Origin: Demequina pelophila
GTDB lineage: Bacteria > Actinomycetota > Actinomycetes > Actinomycetales > Demequinaceae
Assembly (NCBI RefSeq): GCF_000971175.1
Contig: NZ_BBLY01000001.1
Span: 1 to 64,000 of the forward strand
Direction: 5' to 3'
Length of the DNA stretch: 64,000 nt
Positions 41,390-49,007 of this stretch are shown one piece after another; position 1 is the first letter of the stretch, and each line of letters opens with the position of its first letter. The position numbers and the translations under genes are program-made. The notes below the pieces were generated by a model. That model was not told the DNA's origin, made no database searches, and worked only from the letters and a program-made list of their open reading frames with translations.

Positions 41390-41490
41390 GGCGACAACCA
41401 CCTACCCCTCAGGTGCAAAGATTGGCCAGAAGCGACCGTGGTCTACCCATTCGCGGAGGTACCCATTCGCGGAGGTACCCATGCGCGAGG
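41390..41490 (+). repeat. Interspersed element with 41-bp spacing, copy 3, plus 16-bp tandem units
   Basis: CTACCCCTCA at 41402 and CTACCCATTC at 41443 keep the 41-base spacing. The downstream box is then repeated every 16 bases (TACCCATTCGCGGAGG at 41444 and 41460, then a variant at 41476). The array ends shortly before the predicted glpK promoter (TAGGTT, 41510-41515). Confidence 0.6.
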
Positions 41491-41539
41491 GTGGGGCACG
41501 GGCGGGCGGTAGGTTGAGCCGCATGGGCGAGGGAGCTTC

Positions 41540-43072
41540 ATGAGCGGCTATGTGATCGCGATCGATCAGGGGACCACCTCGACGCGGGCGATGGTGTTCG
41601 ACCGCGCCGGAGCGGTGGTGAGCTCGGGGCAGATGGAGCACGCACAGCACTTTCCGCACGCGGGCTGGGTCGAGCACGATCCGGAGGAGATCTGGCGCAA
41701 CACCAGGCTGGTGATCGGTCAGGCGCTGTCGCAGGCGGAGATCACGCGCCACGACATCGCGGCCGTGGGCATCACCAACCAGCGCGAGACCACCATCGTG
41801 TGGGACCGCGCCACGGGCGAGCCCGTCTACCCGGCGATCGTGTGGCAGGACACGCGCACGCAGCCGATGGTGGACGCGCTCGCGCGGGAGGGTGTGGGCC
41901 CGGCCGAAGCCGGCACCGACCGCTTCCGCGCCGCCACCGGACTCCCGCTCGCGACCTACTTCTCCGCGACCAAGATCGCGTGGATCCTCGAGAACGTCCC
42001 GGGCGCGCGCGAGCGGGCCCAGGCAGGCGAGCTCGCGTTCGGCACGCCCGACTCGTGGCTGGTGTGGCACCTCACGGGCGGGGTCGACGGCGGCATCCAC
42101 GTGACCGACGTCACGAACGCGTCGCGGACGCTGCTCATGGACATCGGCACGCTCGAGTGGTCCGATGACCTCCTCGCGGCGTTCGGCATCCCGCGCGCGA
42201 TGATGCCGCAGATCCGCTCGAGCTCCGAGGTCTACGGCCATGTCACGGGCCGCTCGCTCCTGCGCGAGGTGCCCATCGCGGGCATCCTGGGCGACCAGCA
42301 GGCCGCCACGTTCGGCCAGGCGGCGTTCCGCGCGGGGGAGTCCAAGGCCACCTATGGCACCGGCAGCTTCATCCTCGTGGGCACCGGCGAGCACCGGGTG
42401 GAGAGCTCGCACGGGCTCATCACCACGGTCGCGTATCGCCTGGGCGACGAGCCGCCGCGGTACGCGCTCGAGGGGTCCATCGCGGTGACGGGCGCGCTGG
42501 TGCAGTGGTTGCGCGACAACATCGGCGCCATCCGCGACGCGGCGGAGATCGAGGCGCAGGCCGCCGCGGTGCCCGACAACGGCGGCGCCTACTTCGTGCC
42601 CGCCTTCAGCGGCCTCTACGCGCCGCACTGGCGGGCCGATGCGCGGGGAGCCATCGTGGGTCTCACCCGGTACGTGACCAAGCACCACCTGGCACGCGCC
42701 GTCCTCGAGGCGACGGCCTACCAGACCCGCGACGTGCTCGAGGCGGTCGAGGCGGACACGGGCCTGCACATCGACACCCTCATGGTCGACGGCGGCATGA
42801 CGGTCAACGAGCTGCTGATGCAATTCCAGGCGGACATCCTGGGCGCGGACGTGGTCCGGCCCGAGGTGCCCGAGACCACGGCGCTCGGCGCCGCCTACGC
42901 GGCGGGGCTCGCGGTGGGCCTCTGGCAGGGCCTCGACGAGCTGCGCGACAACTGGCGCGAGGGCCGCCGTTGGCACCCGGCCATGCCTGCCGAGGAGGCG
43001 GAGCGCCTCTACCGCAACTGGCACAAGGCGGTCGCCCGCACCCTCGACTGGGTCGACGACGACGTGACCTGA
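41540..43072 (+). CDS. glpK: Glycerol kinase
   Basis: The protein has 510 residues, the usual length. FGGY-family motifs are complete: [19 protein letters not shown] (residues 5-23), [10 protein letters not shown] near 44, [11 protein letters not shown] near 81 and [12 protein letters not shown] near 272, with the signature [20 protein letters not shown] near 378. It phosphorylates glycerol to glycerol 3-phosphate, the GlpD substrate. CGAGGGAG precedes the ATG. A six-codon frame (ATG 41523, MGEGAS) ends on the glpK start codon (ATGA) and may couple translation. Confidence 0.95.
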   Translation: MSGYVIAIDQGTTSTRAMVFDRAGAVVSSGQMEHAQHFPHAGWVEHDPEEIWRNTRLVIGQALSQAEITRHDIAAVGITNQRETTIVWDRATGEPVYPAIVWQDTRTQPMVDALAREGVGPAEAGTDRFRAATGLPLATYFSATKIAWILENVPGARERAQAGELAFGTPDSWLVWHLTGGVDGGIHVTDVTNASRTLLMDIGTLEWSDDLLAAFGIPRAMMPQIRSSSEVYGHVTGRSLLREVPIAGILGDQQAATFGQAAFRAGESKATYGTGSFILVGTGEHRVESSHGLITTVAYRLGDEPPRYALEGSIAVTGALVQWLRDNIGAIRDAAEIEAQAAAVPDNGGAYFVPAFSGLYAPHWRADARGAIVGLTRYVTKHHLARAVLEATAYQTRDVLEAVEADTGLHIDTLMVDGGMTVNELLMQFQADILGADVVRPEVPETTALGAAYAAGLAVGLWQGLDELRDNWREGRRWHPAMPAEEAERLYRNWHKAVARTLDWVDDDVT

Positions 43073-43157
43073 CGGCGAGCGCACGCGCCTGGTCACGATC
43101 TGGCCACTCCGGTTGCGGCGAGCGTGCCGCTCCGCTGAGATGGAACCAGGAGGAATC

Positions 43158-43550
43158 GTGACAGTTCCATACATTTCGGTCCCCTCGTGGCACGTGCGGC
43201 GGCCCCGCGCGGTGGCGGCGCCGCGGCCGGCAAAGATGCCGGCCCGGCCCCGTGAGCACGCCCGGGACAGGCGCATCGCATGGATCGACGTGACGATCCA
43301 GGTGGTGGGCCTGGCGATCGTGGGCGCGCTGCTGTGGGCGGTCGTCTGGGTCGGCGCATTCGACCGCGGCATGGGTGCCTTCTCGGGCTGGTACGTGGAC
43401 GCGGTGGCGCCGGAGTTCGACCCGATCCCGCACCTGCCGTGGCGGCAGTTCTGGGACGGCTACTTCGTCGACGAGGCGCAGCTGCCGATCGGCCTGGTCC
43501 GGCCCGAGCACCTGGTCGAGCCGCGCACCAGCCTGCTCGCGGGCGGCTGA
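43158..43550 (+). CDS. Single-pass membrane protein, hypothetical
   Basis: The protein has 130 residues. A basic N-terminus precedes one hydrophobic helix (TIQVVGLAIVGALLWAVVWV, about 42-61). The remaining 65 residues are aromatic and acidic (LPWRQFWDGYFVDEAQLPIG). The GTG start at 43158 has AGGAGG six bases upstream and is preferred to ATG 43140. No family is recognised. Confidence 0.6.
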   Translation: MTVPYISVPSWHVRRPRAVAAPRPAKMPARPREHARDRRIAWIDVTIQVVGLAIVGALLWAVVWVGAFDRGMGAFSGWYVDAVAPEFDPIPHLPWRQFWDGYFVDEAQLPIGLVRPEHLVEPRTSLLAGG

Positions 43551-43672
43551 GGCAGGCCGGGGTGGGGCCCGGCGGGTGAGCGCCAGGGGTCGGGTGCGGC
43601 CCGACATCGTGGGCGGCGCCCGCCCCGCGAGGCTCCCCCCGCTGCGCGGGGCCGAGCGGTAGCCTGACGGAC

Positions 43673-44464
43673 GTGTACGAGCGTCCCGAGGTGCCCGAGC
43701 TGCAGTTCACGGACGCCGAGGGCGAGCCGATTCCCTACGGCGACCGCTGGGGCGCGGGCGGCCCTCCCGAGGCGACGTACTCCCGTACCCGTCACCCGGA
43801 GCGCTTCGCGCCGCTGATCGATCACGCGCGGGCGCTGGTCGACTACCTCGCGAGCACCTACGACGTCGACGTCACCGTCACCGAGGGCCTGCCCGCGGAT
43901 GCGCCCGTCGCGCTGGCCCGGTACGAGCACGGTCAGGTGGCCGTCGCCCGCACCACGTCGGTGGTTCCGCGCAACTCGCTCGCCGCGCCGCTGCACCTCG
44001 CGGAGACGACCTTCCCGACCGTCGTGCTCGCCGTCGGGGCCGCCGGCGCGGAGCGCGCGCCGGCCTGCGGCTGCGACGCGTGCGACGAGTCGCTCGAGGG
44101 CTGCATCGAGGAGCTCGAGCACCTGGTGCTCGCCGTCGCGGACGGCCGCTTCCAGGAGCGCTACACGTGGACCGACGGAATCGAGACCTCCTTCGCGGGC
44201 GCGTGGGGAGGCCAGGCGAGCCGCACCCCGCGCCAGGCCGCGAGCAAGGAGAGCATCGAGGCGCTCAAGCACGGCCAGCGCGCGCGCCACGGCGAGCGCT
44301 GGCAGCCGTGGACCCGGCTCGAGGACCTCGACCGCGACCCGAGCCCCCTGGGGCACGAGCGGTCACGGCCGCGTCGCATCGTCGACGAGGACCGTGTCCT
44401 GCGCCTGCTCAAGGAGCGCGCGGCGCGCGGCTTCGGCCGGCACCGCGGCACCCGGTCCGCCTGA
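43673..44464 (+). CDS. DUF6226-family protein
   Basis: The protein has 263 residues and is soluble. The opening YERPEVPELQFTDAEGEPIP and the cluster ACGCDACDESLEGCIEELEH near 136 identify the actinobacterial DUF6226 family. The two or three close Cys could bind metal. The C-terminus is basic (LLKERAARGFGRHRGTRSA). GTG start lies seven bases after TAGCCT (43660-43665), so it is probably leaderless. A strong hairpin follows at 44520-44561. Function is unknown. Confidence 0.75.
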   Translation: MYERPEVPELQFTDAEGEPIPYGDRWGAGGPPEATYSRTRHPERFAPLIDHARALVDYLASTYDVDVTVTEGLPADAPVALARYEHGQVAVARTTSVVPRNSLAAPLHLAETTFPTVVLAVGAAGAERAPACGCDACDESLEGCIEELEHLVLAVADGRFQERYTWTDGIETSFAGAWGGQASRTPRQAASKESIEALKHGQRARHGERWQPWTRLEDLDRDPSPLGHERSRPRRIVDEDRVLRLLKERAARGFGRHRGTRSA

Positions 44465-44519
44465 GGCGGACCCGCCGAGCAAGAGGCCGCGAGGTCCCGC
44501 GGTTCCCTGAGCGCCGCAC

Positions 44520-44561
44520 GATTCCAGGCGGTCCCGGATTGCTCCGCGACCGCCTGGAATC
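44520..44561. terminator. Perfect 14-bp hairpin between convergent genes
   Basis: GATTCCAGGCGGTC (44520-44533) pairs perfectly with 44548-44561 around a 14-base loop. It lies between the convergent DUF6226 and dienelactone-hydrolase genes, so it likely ends both transcripts. No U-tract follows. The remaining 147 bases to 44708 show no gene. Confidence 0.6.
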
Positions 44562-44708
44562 GGCCCCCCGCGCTCGCCGCGGCCCTCAGGTGTCAGTGAT
44601 CGGGCGGTGCGTCTGTGTGCCCTCAGCCACCTCAGAATGCGACGTTCCCGACGCTACCCCGGCATCGGTTTGCGCGCAATGTCTGTTTTCTTGCGTGCGC
44701 GCCCGTCG

Positions 44709-45302
44709 CTACGCAGGCATCCGCGAACGCTGGTGCTCGTCGATGTCCGCGAGCCACGCGACGGTGCGGTCCTCGAACAGGTCCGCGCAGTCCGCGTCGT
44801 AGTCCGCGGTGGAGGTGTCCATGAACAGGTGCCCCGCGCCCGAGTAGCGGTGCAGGCGCGCGTGGGGCGCGTGATAGAGCAGCGCGTCGATCTCGGACTG
44901 CTCGACCCACTCGTCCGGGTCGGCGACGTGGACCTGGAGCGCCACCTCGTGGCGCCACACGCCGCCGAGCGCGGCCGGCGGCAGCGCGCCGCCGGCGAGC
45001 AGGCAGGCGCGGAAGCGCCGGCGATCCTGCGCGAGAAGCTGGGCCTGCATCGTCCCCAGCGAGAAGCCCATCACCACGTCCGCCCCGCGGTGTCGGCGCG
45101 CCGCCATGTGGGCGGCCTCCTGCAGCGCGTCGTGGCCGATCGCCTGGGCGTGGCGCACGCCCTCGTCGATGTCCGTGAACGTGACGCCCGCGTAGGAGTC
45201 GGGACAGTGGACCTCGTGGCCGCCCGCGCGCAGCCGCTCGGCCAGCGCGAGCAGGCCTTCCGTGAGCCCCAGCGAGTGGTGGAACATCAGGATCTCTGCC
45301 AT
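44709..45302 (-). CDS. Dienelactone hydrolase-family protein
   Basis: The protein has 197 residues. It has a compact alpha/beta hydrolase fold with the nucleophile motif reduced to GFSLGTMQAQLLAQ near residue 80, an acid in LQVHVADPDEWV near 125 and a His in GAGHLFMDTS near 163. In classical dienelactone hydrolases the nucleophile is Cys. Here it is Ser (G-F-S-L-G), so esterase-like activity is likelier. An AAAACT lies five bases before the ATG. Confidence 0.8.
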   Translation of the reverse strand: MAEILMFHHSLGLTEGLLALAERLRAGGHEVHCPDSYAGVTFTDIDEGVRHAQAIGHDALQEAAHMAARRHRGADVVMGFSLGTMQAQLLAQDRRRFRACLLAGGALPPAALGGVWRHEVALQVHVADPDEWVEQSEIDALLYHAPHARLHRYSGAGHLFMDTSTADYDADCADLFEDRTVAWLADIDEHQRSRMPA

Positions 45303-45436
45303 ACCCCAGTTTTGCGCCCCGGGGCCGTGCGCGCCACCCGAACGCGCCGCCGATGCGAAGGTTCCGTGGCGCGTCGCGCCTCCGAGGTGGTTGGCTGGGA
45401 TCGCGCCGGAGGGCGCCTGCACCAGGGAGGTCGTGG

Positions 45437-47128
45437 ATGGACGAGGCATTGCTCGTCGGGGTCGTGGCCGTGGTCGCGATCGTCACCGTGAACGCGCTCG
45501 CGTCGCGGGTCAAGGTCGCGCCGCCCCTGCTGCTGGTGCTCGTGGGCGTGGCGGTGAGCCTCATCCCCGGATTCCCCGCGGTGGAGATCGAGCCCGAGGT
45601 GATCCTGTTGGGGATCATCCCGCCGCTGCTGTACTCGGCGGCGGTGGCGGTGCCCGCGACCGAGTTCCGGCGCGACTTCTGGGCCATCTCGAGCCTGTCC
45701 GTGGTGCTGGTGATCCTCAGCTCGCTGCTCATGGGCCTGTTCTTCGTCCAGGTGATCCCCGGGATCGGGTTCGCGATCGGCGCCGCCCTGGGCGCGGTGG
45801 TGAGCCCGACCGATGCGGTGGCCGTCCAGGTCATCAAGAAGATGGGGGTCTCGCCCCGGGTGGTGACGGTGCTCGAGGGCGAGTCGATGCTCAACGACGC
45901 CACGGCGCTGGTGCTCACCCGGACGGCCGTGGCCGCCTCGGTCGCGTCGATGTCCCTGTTCGAGGCGGCCTGGGACCTCAGCCGTGCGGTCGGCATCGCG
46001 GTGGTGATCGGCCTCATCGCCGGCGAGGCGAACGTGCGGCTGCGGCGCGCGGTGCCGGGCGCCGCATCGTCCACCGCGATCTCCTTCGTCGCGCCCTTCG
46101 CGGCCGCCGTGCCCGCCGAGCTGCTCGACGCGTCCGGCCTGGTCGCGGCCGTGGTCGCGGGGCTGGTCGCGGGCTTCCGGGCGCCCATCTTCCTGCGGCC
46201 CGCGGACCGCATCTCCGAACGCGCCAACTGGCACACGGCCGAACTGCTGCTCGAGGGCGCCGTGTTCCTGATCCTGGGGCTCGAACTCATCACGCTGCTC
46301 GAGGACGTGGAGGAGACGCACGGGTCGATCGCGGCGGCGGTGGGGCTGGGCGCCGCGGCGCTCGTGCTCGTGCTGCTGGTGCGCACGGCGTACATCGCGC
46401 CGCTGGTGATGATCGCCGCGCGGCGCGCCCGGCGGGCGCGGCGTCGTCTCGCGGAGCGCGCGGGCGGGGCGGGTCAGGCGGGCGGGACGGGCGGCGCGGA
46501 CGGGGCGAGCCGGGCGGGCCTGCGCCGGGAGCAGCGCCACGCCGACGCCGCCTACCAGGAGAACCGGCCGCTGGGCTGGCGCGAGGGGAGCGTGCTGGTC
46601 TGGGCGGGACTGCGCGGTGCGATCACCCTGGCCGCCGCGCAGACGCTGCCGAGCGACACCCCCATGCGCTCGACGCTGGTTCTGATCGCGTTCGTGGTCG
46701 CGGCCGGGTCCCTGCTCATCCAGGGCTTCACGCTCCCGCACCTCACGCGCCGGCTCGGGATCGCGGGGGAGACCCCGCACGACGAGTGGGAGAAGGCCGA
46801 GCTGCGCGGCCTGGTCGCCGGGGTGGCCGATGCGATGCTTGCCGACCCCGCCCTGCGCCGCGCCGACGGCTCGCCCTACGAGCCGCGTGTGGTCGAGGCC
46901 GTGCACCGTGCCGTGGTTCACGCCCGCGACGAGGAGGACGACGAGGTCGACATGGGCGCCCAGTTCCTCGAGCTGCGCCTCGCCGTGGTGGAGGCGCAGC
47001 GGGCGCGGCTGCTCGAGGCCCGGAAGGTGGGCACCTACGGCGGGCACGCGCTCGCGGAGGTGATGCGCATCCTCGACGCCGAGCAGATCAGCGCCCACCT
47101 GCGCGCCGAGGACCCCGACGCGGACTGA
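45437..47128 (+). CDS. CPA1-family Na+/H+ antiporter
   Basis: The protein has 563 residues. About 12 hydrophobic helices include the conserved PTDAVAVQVIKKMG near 132 and GESMLNDATALVL near 153, the ion-binding Asn-Asp pair of NhaP/NHE exchangers. A later helix has the WAGLRGAITLAAAQTLP motif near 393. Between the halves is a charged, Gly/Ala-rich cytoplasmic loop (about 335-380). The C-terminal 100 residues are soluble. GGGAGG precedes ATG 45437. Confidence 0.88.
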   Translation: MDEALLVGVVAVVAIVTVNALASRVKVAPPLLLVLVGVAVSLIPGFPAVEIEPEVILLGIIPPLLYSAAVAVPATEFRRDFWAISSLSVVLVILSSLLMGLFFVQVIPGIGFAIGAALGAVVSPTDAVAVQVIKKMGVSPRVVTVLEGESMLNDATALVLTRTAVAASVASMSLFEAAWDLSRAVGIAVVIGLIAGEANVRLRRAVPGAASSTAISFVAPFAAAVPAELLDASGLVAAVVAGLVAGFRAPIFLRPADRISERANWHTAELLLEGAVFLILGLELITLLEDVEETHGSIAAAVGLGAAALVLVLLVRTAYIAPLVMIAARRARRARRRLAERAGGAGQAGGTGGADGASRAGLRREQRHADAAYQENRPLGWREGSVLVWAGLRGAITLAAAQTLPSDTPMRSTLVLIAFVVAAGSLLIQGFTLPHLTRRLGIAGETPHDEWEKAELRGLVAGVADAMLADPALRRADGSPYEPRVVEAVHRAVVHARDEEDDEVDMGAQFLELRLAVVEAQRARLLEARKVGTYGGHALAEVMRILDAEQISAHLRAEDPDAD

Positions 47129-47135
47129 GCGCCAC

Positions 47136-47177
47136 GGCTCCACCGCGCGTCCCTACGGCTTCACCGCGCGTCCCTAC
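47136..47177. repeat. Tandem 21-bp repeat across the rskA stop codon
   Basis: Two 21-base units (47136-47156 and 47157-47177), both GGCTYCACCGCGCGTCCCTAC, differ at one base. On the minus strand each ends in CTG/CCG-TAG in the same phase, so the rskA stop is duplicated. Confidence 0.65.
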
Positions 47178-47911
47178 AGCTCGACGACCGCGACCTCGTC
47201 CGACGTGGGCTGCTCCGAGCCGCCCCTCGGCTCCACCGTGACCGCGATCGCGGCGAGGCCGTCCATGTCCGTGTCGACCAGCGTCATGTACGCGCCGTCG
47301 TCGTCCGGCATGAACGTGGGCCCGGCCATCTTGGTGCCGTCGTCCATCACCAGCCACAGCTGGTACTCCATGCCGTCCTTGGGGTACGGGCAGTCGTCGC
47401 CCATGACCACCGCGCTCGCCATCCGGTCGCTCATCACCAGGTGCGAGCGGCCCAGGTCCAGGTCCATCGAGTGCGCGTCGGGCGCGCTCGCGACCATCAT
47501 CGCCTCCTTCTCGAGGGCGAGCTCGGCGTTGCGGTCGGCCAGGATCGAGCCTCCCACCACGCCGCCGAGCGCGAGCACCAGCGCGCCGGCAGCGGCCAGC
47601 GCGAGGCGCGGCCAGCGGCGTCGGGTCCGCGCCTCCGCCACCGTGTCCAGGGACGATGCGCCGGTTCCGTTCTCGATCGAGGGCGGCACCTGGGCGGTGC
47701 GGGCGACCTCGTCGAGCACTCGGCCGCGGAGCGACGGCGGCGGCGTGGCCGCCTCGGCCTCGCCGAGCACGGCGGCGGTCTCCAGCAGGCTCGCGAGCTC
47801 GAGACGGCACTCCTCGCACGTGGGCAGGTGCGCCTCGAATGCGGCGCGCTCGGCGGGCGTGACGGCGTCGACCGCGTAGGGGCCCAGCAGCCCGTGCACG
47901 TTGTCGGTCAT
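47174..47911 (-). CDS. rskA: Anti-sigma factor RskA-like
   Basis: The protein has 245 residues. The N-terminal zinc anti-sigma motif is H-LPT-C-EE-C (H-x3-C-x2-C, near residue 29), one transmembrane helix follows near 105-127 (LALAAAGALVLALGGVVGG), and the rest is an extracytoplasmic RskA domain (DGMEYQLWLVMDDGTKMAGP). It holds SigK inactive at the membrane until proteolysis releases it. The ATG overlaps the sigK stop, so the pair is coupled. Confidence 0.9.
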   Translation of the reverse strand: MTDNVHGLLGPYAVDAVTPAERAAFEAHLPTCEECRLELASLLETAAVLGEAEAATPPPSLRGRVLDEVARTAQVPPSIENGTGASSLDTVAEARTRRRWPRLALAAAGALVLALGGVVGGSILADRNAELALEKEAMMVASAPDAHSMDLDLGRSHLVMSDRMASAVVMGDDCPYPKDGMEYQLWLVMDDGTKMAGPTFMPDDDGAYMTLVDTDMDGLAAIAVTVEPRGGSEQPTSDEVAVVEL

Positions 47912-48591
47912 GGTGTCACCTCCCACTGGTCGCGCAGCCTGATGATGGCATCCCGCACCCGGGCCTTCGCGGTGCCCAGGGGGATGCCGAGCGATTCAGC
48001 CAACTGCCTATTCGTGTATCCCTTGTAGTACGTGAGCTCGAGCGCCTGGCGCTGGAGCCCGGTGAGCGAGGCGAGGCCCTGACGGACCCGTGCCCCGGCC
48101 CACTCCCGATGGAGCCGGTCGTCGACATCCTCGACGGCCTCCACCTGCGGCTCGTGGCGGGCGCCGTGCGCCCGCAGCCGGTCCGCGTGCGCCTGCTCGG
48201 ACCTGACCCGGTCGACCGCCCGGCGGTGCGCGATGGTGAGCGCCCACGCCTTCGCCGAGCCCTGCGCGGGCCGGTACCGCGGCGCCTGCCGCCACACCTC
48301 GACGAGGGCCTCCTGGGCGACGTCCTCGGCGAGCTGGGGATCGCGGACGATGCGCAGGGCCAGCCCGTAGACCGCGCCCGCGAGGGCGTCGTGCACCTTC
48401 TCGAATGCTTCCGTGGAGCCGCGGCCGGTGTCGACCATGAGGGTCGCGAGGTCCTGAGGAGTCGGGGAGGCGGGGGCGGCCGGGGGCGGGGACGCGGCGG
48501 CCGGGGGTGGGGACGCGGCGGGGTCCGGCGGCGGGGACGCGGCGGCGTCCGCGGGCACCGCCCGCAGCCGCCGCTCGCGATCCGCGCTCAC
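47908..48591 (-). CDS. sigK: ECF RNA polymerase sigma factor SigK-like
   Basis: The protein has 227 residues. A proline/alanine-rich N-terminal extension (about 15-45) precedes region 2 (GLALRIVRDPQLAEDVAQEA ... WRQAPRYRPAQGSAKAWALT) and region 4 (LTGLQRQALELTYYKGYTNR, LGIPLGTAKARVRDAIIRLR). The partner RskA and the nearby dipZ identify it as SigK. The GTG start at 48591 has GGAGG six bases upstream. An exact interspersed 10-mer (48602-48611) lies just before that site. It is probably co-transcribed from the upstream lipoprotein promoter. Confidence 0.88.
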   Translation of the reverse strand: MSADRERRLRAVPADAAASPPPDPAASPPPAAASPPPAAPASPTPQDLATLMVDTGRGSTEAFEKVHDALAGAVYGLALRIVRDPQLAEDVAQEALVEVWRQAPRYRPAQGSAKAWALTIAHRRAVDRVRSEQAHADRLRAHGARHEPQVEAVEDVDDRLHREWAGARVRQGLASLTGLQRQALELTYYKGYTNRQLAESLGIPLGTAKARVRDAIIRLRDQWEVTP

Positions 48592-48617
48592 CTGGGCCTC
48601 CGCATCGTCCCGGGGCG

Positions 48618-48932
48618 TCAGCCCTCGTCCTCCATGGCGTCGTCGGTCATGGCGTCGTCCGACTCCATCGCGTCGTCGCTCATCGAGTCGTCCTCCATCA
48701 TGGCGTCCTCGGACTCCATCGTGTCGGATTCCATCGCGTCGGGCGAGTGCGTCGCCTCCATGCTGTCGTCCTCCATGGCGTCCTCGGATTCCATGGTGTC
48801 GGGCGCCATGGTCTCCTCCATGGTGGCGCCGTCGGACTCCTCCGCGGCGGGCTCGGTGTCGCCGCACGCCGCGAGCATCGTGCCCGCGAACAGGCCGATC
48901 GCCGGGATCGCGAGCTTCCGCATGCCGTTCAT
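48618..48932 (-). CDS. Met/Asp/Ser-rich small lipoprotein in the MPT83 position
   Basis: The protein has 104 residues. The signal peptide ends at lipobox MLAAC (Cys23). Everything after is low complexity, built from Met, Asp, Glu, Ser and Ala in short repeats (DTMESEDAM, DDSMSDDAMESDDAM). No fold is predicted. Met-rich acidic tails can bind copper or silver or serve as oxidation sinks, but that is inference. It lies between dipZ and sigK, where mycobacteria have the fasciclin lipoprotein MPT83, and has a SigK-type promoter. Confidence 0.8.
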   Translation of the reverse strand: MNGMRKLAIPAIGLFAGTMLAACGDTEPAAEESDGATMEETMAPDTMESEDAMEDDSMEATHSPDAMESDTMESEDAMMEDDSMSDDAMESDDAMTDDAMEDEG

Positions 48933-48978
48933 GTTTCCTCCTGTGCCGGGTTGGTTGGGGACTGCTCCCGACGCCTCC

Positions 48979-49006
48979 TGTTCGGTGCGCCGGGCGGGCT
49001 GGATGG
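48979..49006 (-). promoter_or_regulatory. SigK-type promoter of the Met-rich lipoprotein
   Basis: On the minus strand CCATCC (49001-49006) and CGAACA (48979-48984) are separated by 16 bases, matching the mycobacterial SigK consensus CCATCC-N16/17-CGAAT. The predicted leader is about 40 bases and ends in AGGAGGAAAC before the ATG. Confidence 0.65.
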
Positions 49007-49007
49007 G

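Noticed and set aside
39405-41490. Reading the 41-bp-spaced elements as glycerol repressor operators
   Set aside because: One copy lies away from glycerol genes, next to a lipoprotein and a CoA-binding gene, and no glp repressor gene is in the window.
44562-44708. Possible tRNA or small RNA after the hairpin
   Set aside because: No cloverleaf, anticodon arm or conserved T-loop could be drawn, and TTGCGCGCAA is only a short palindrome.
48634-48840. CRISPR-like repetition
   Set aside because: The repeats are short, imperfect and inside the Met/Asp/Ser-rich lipoprotein gene. No regular spacers exist.
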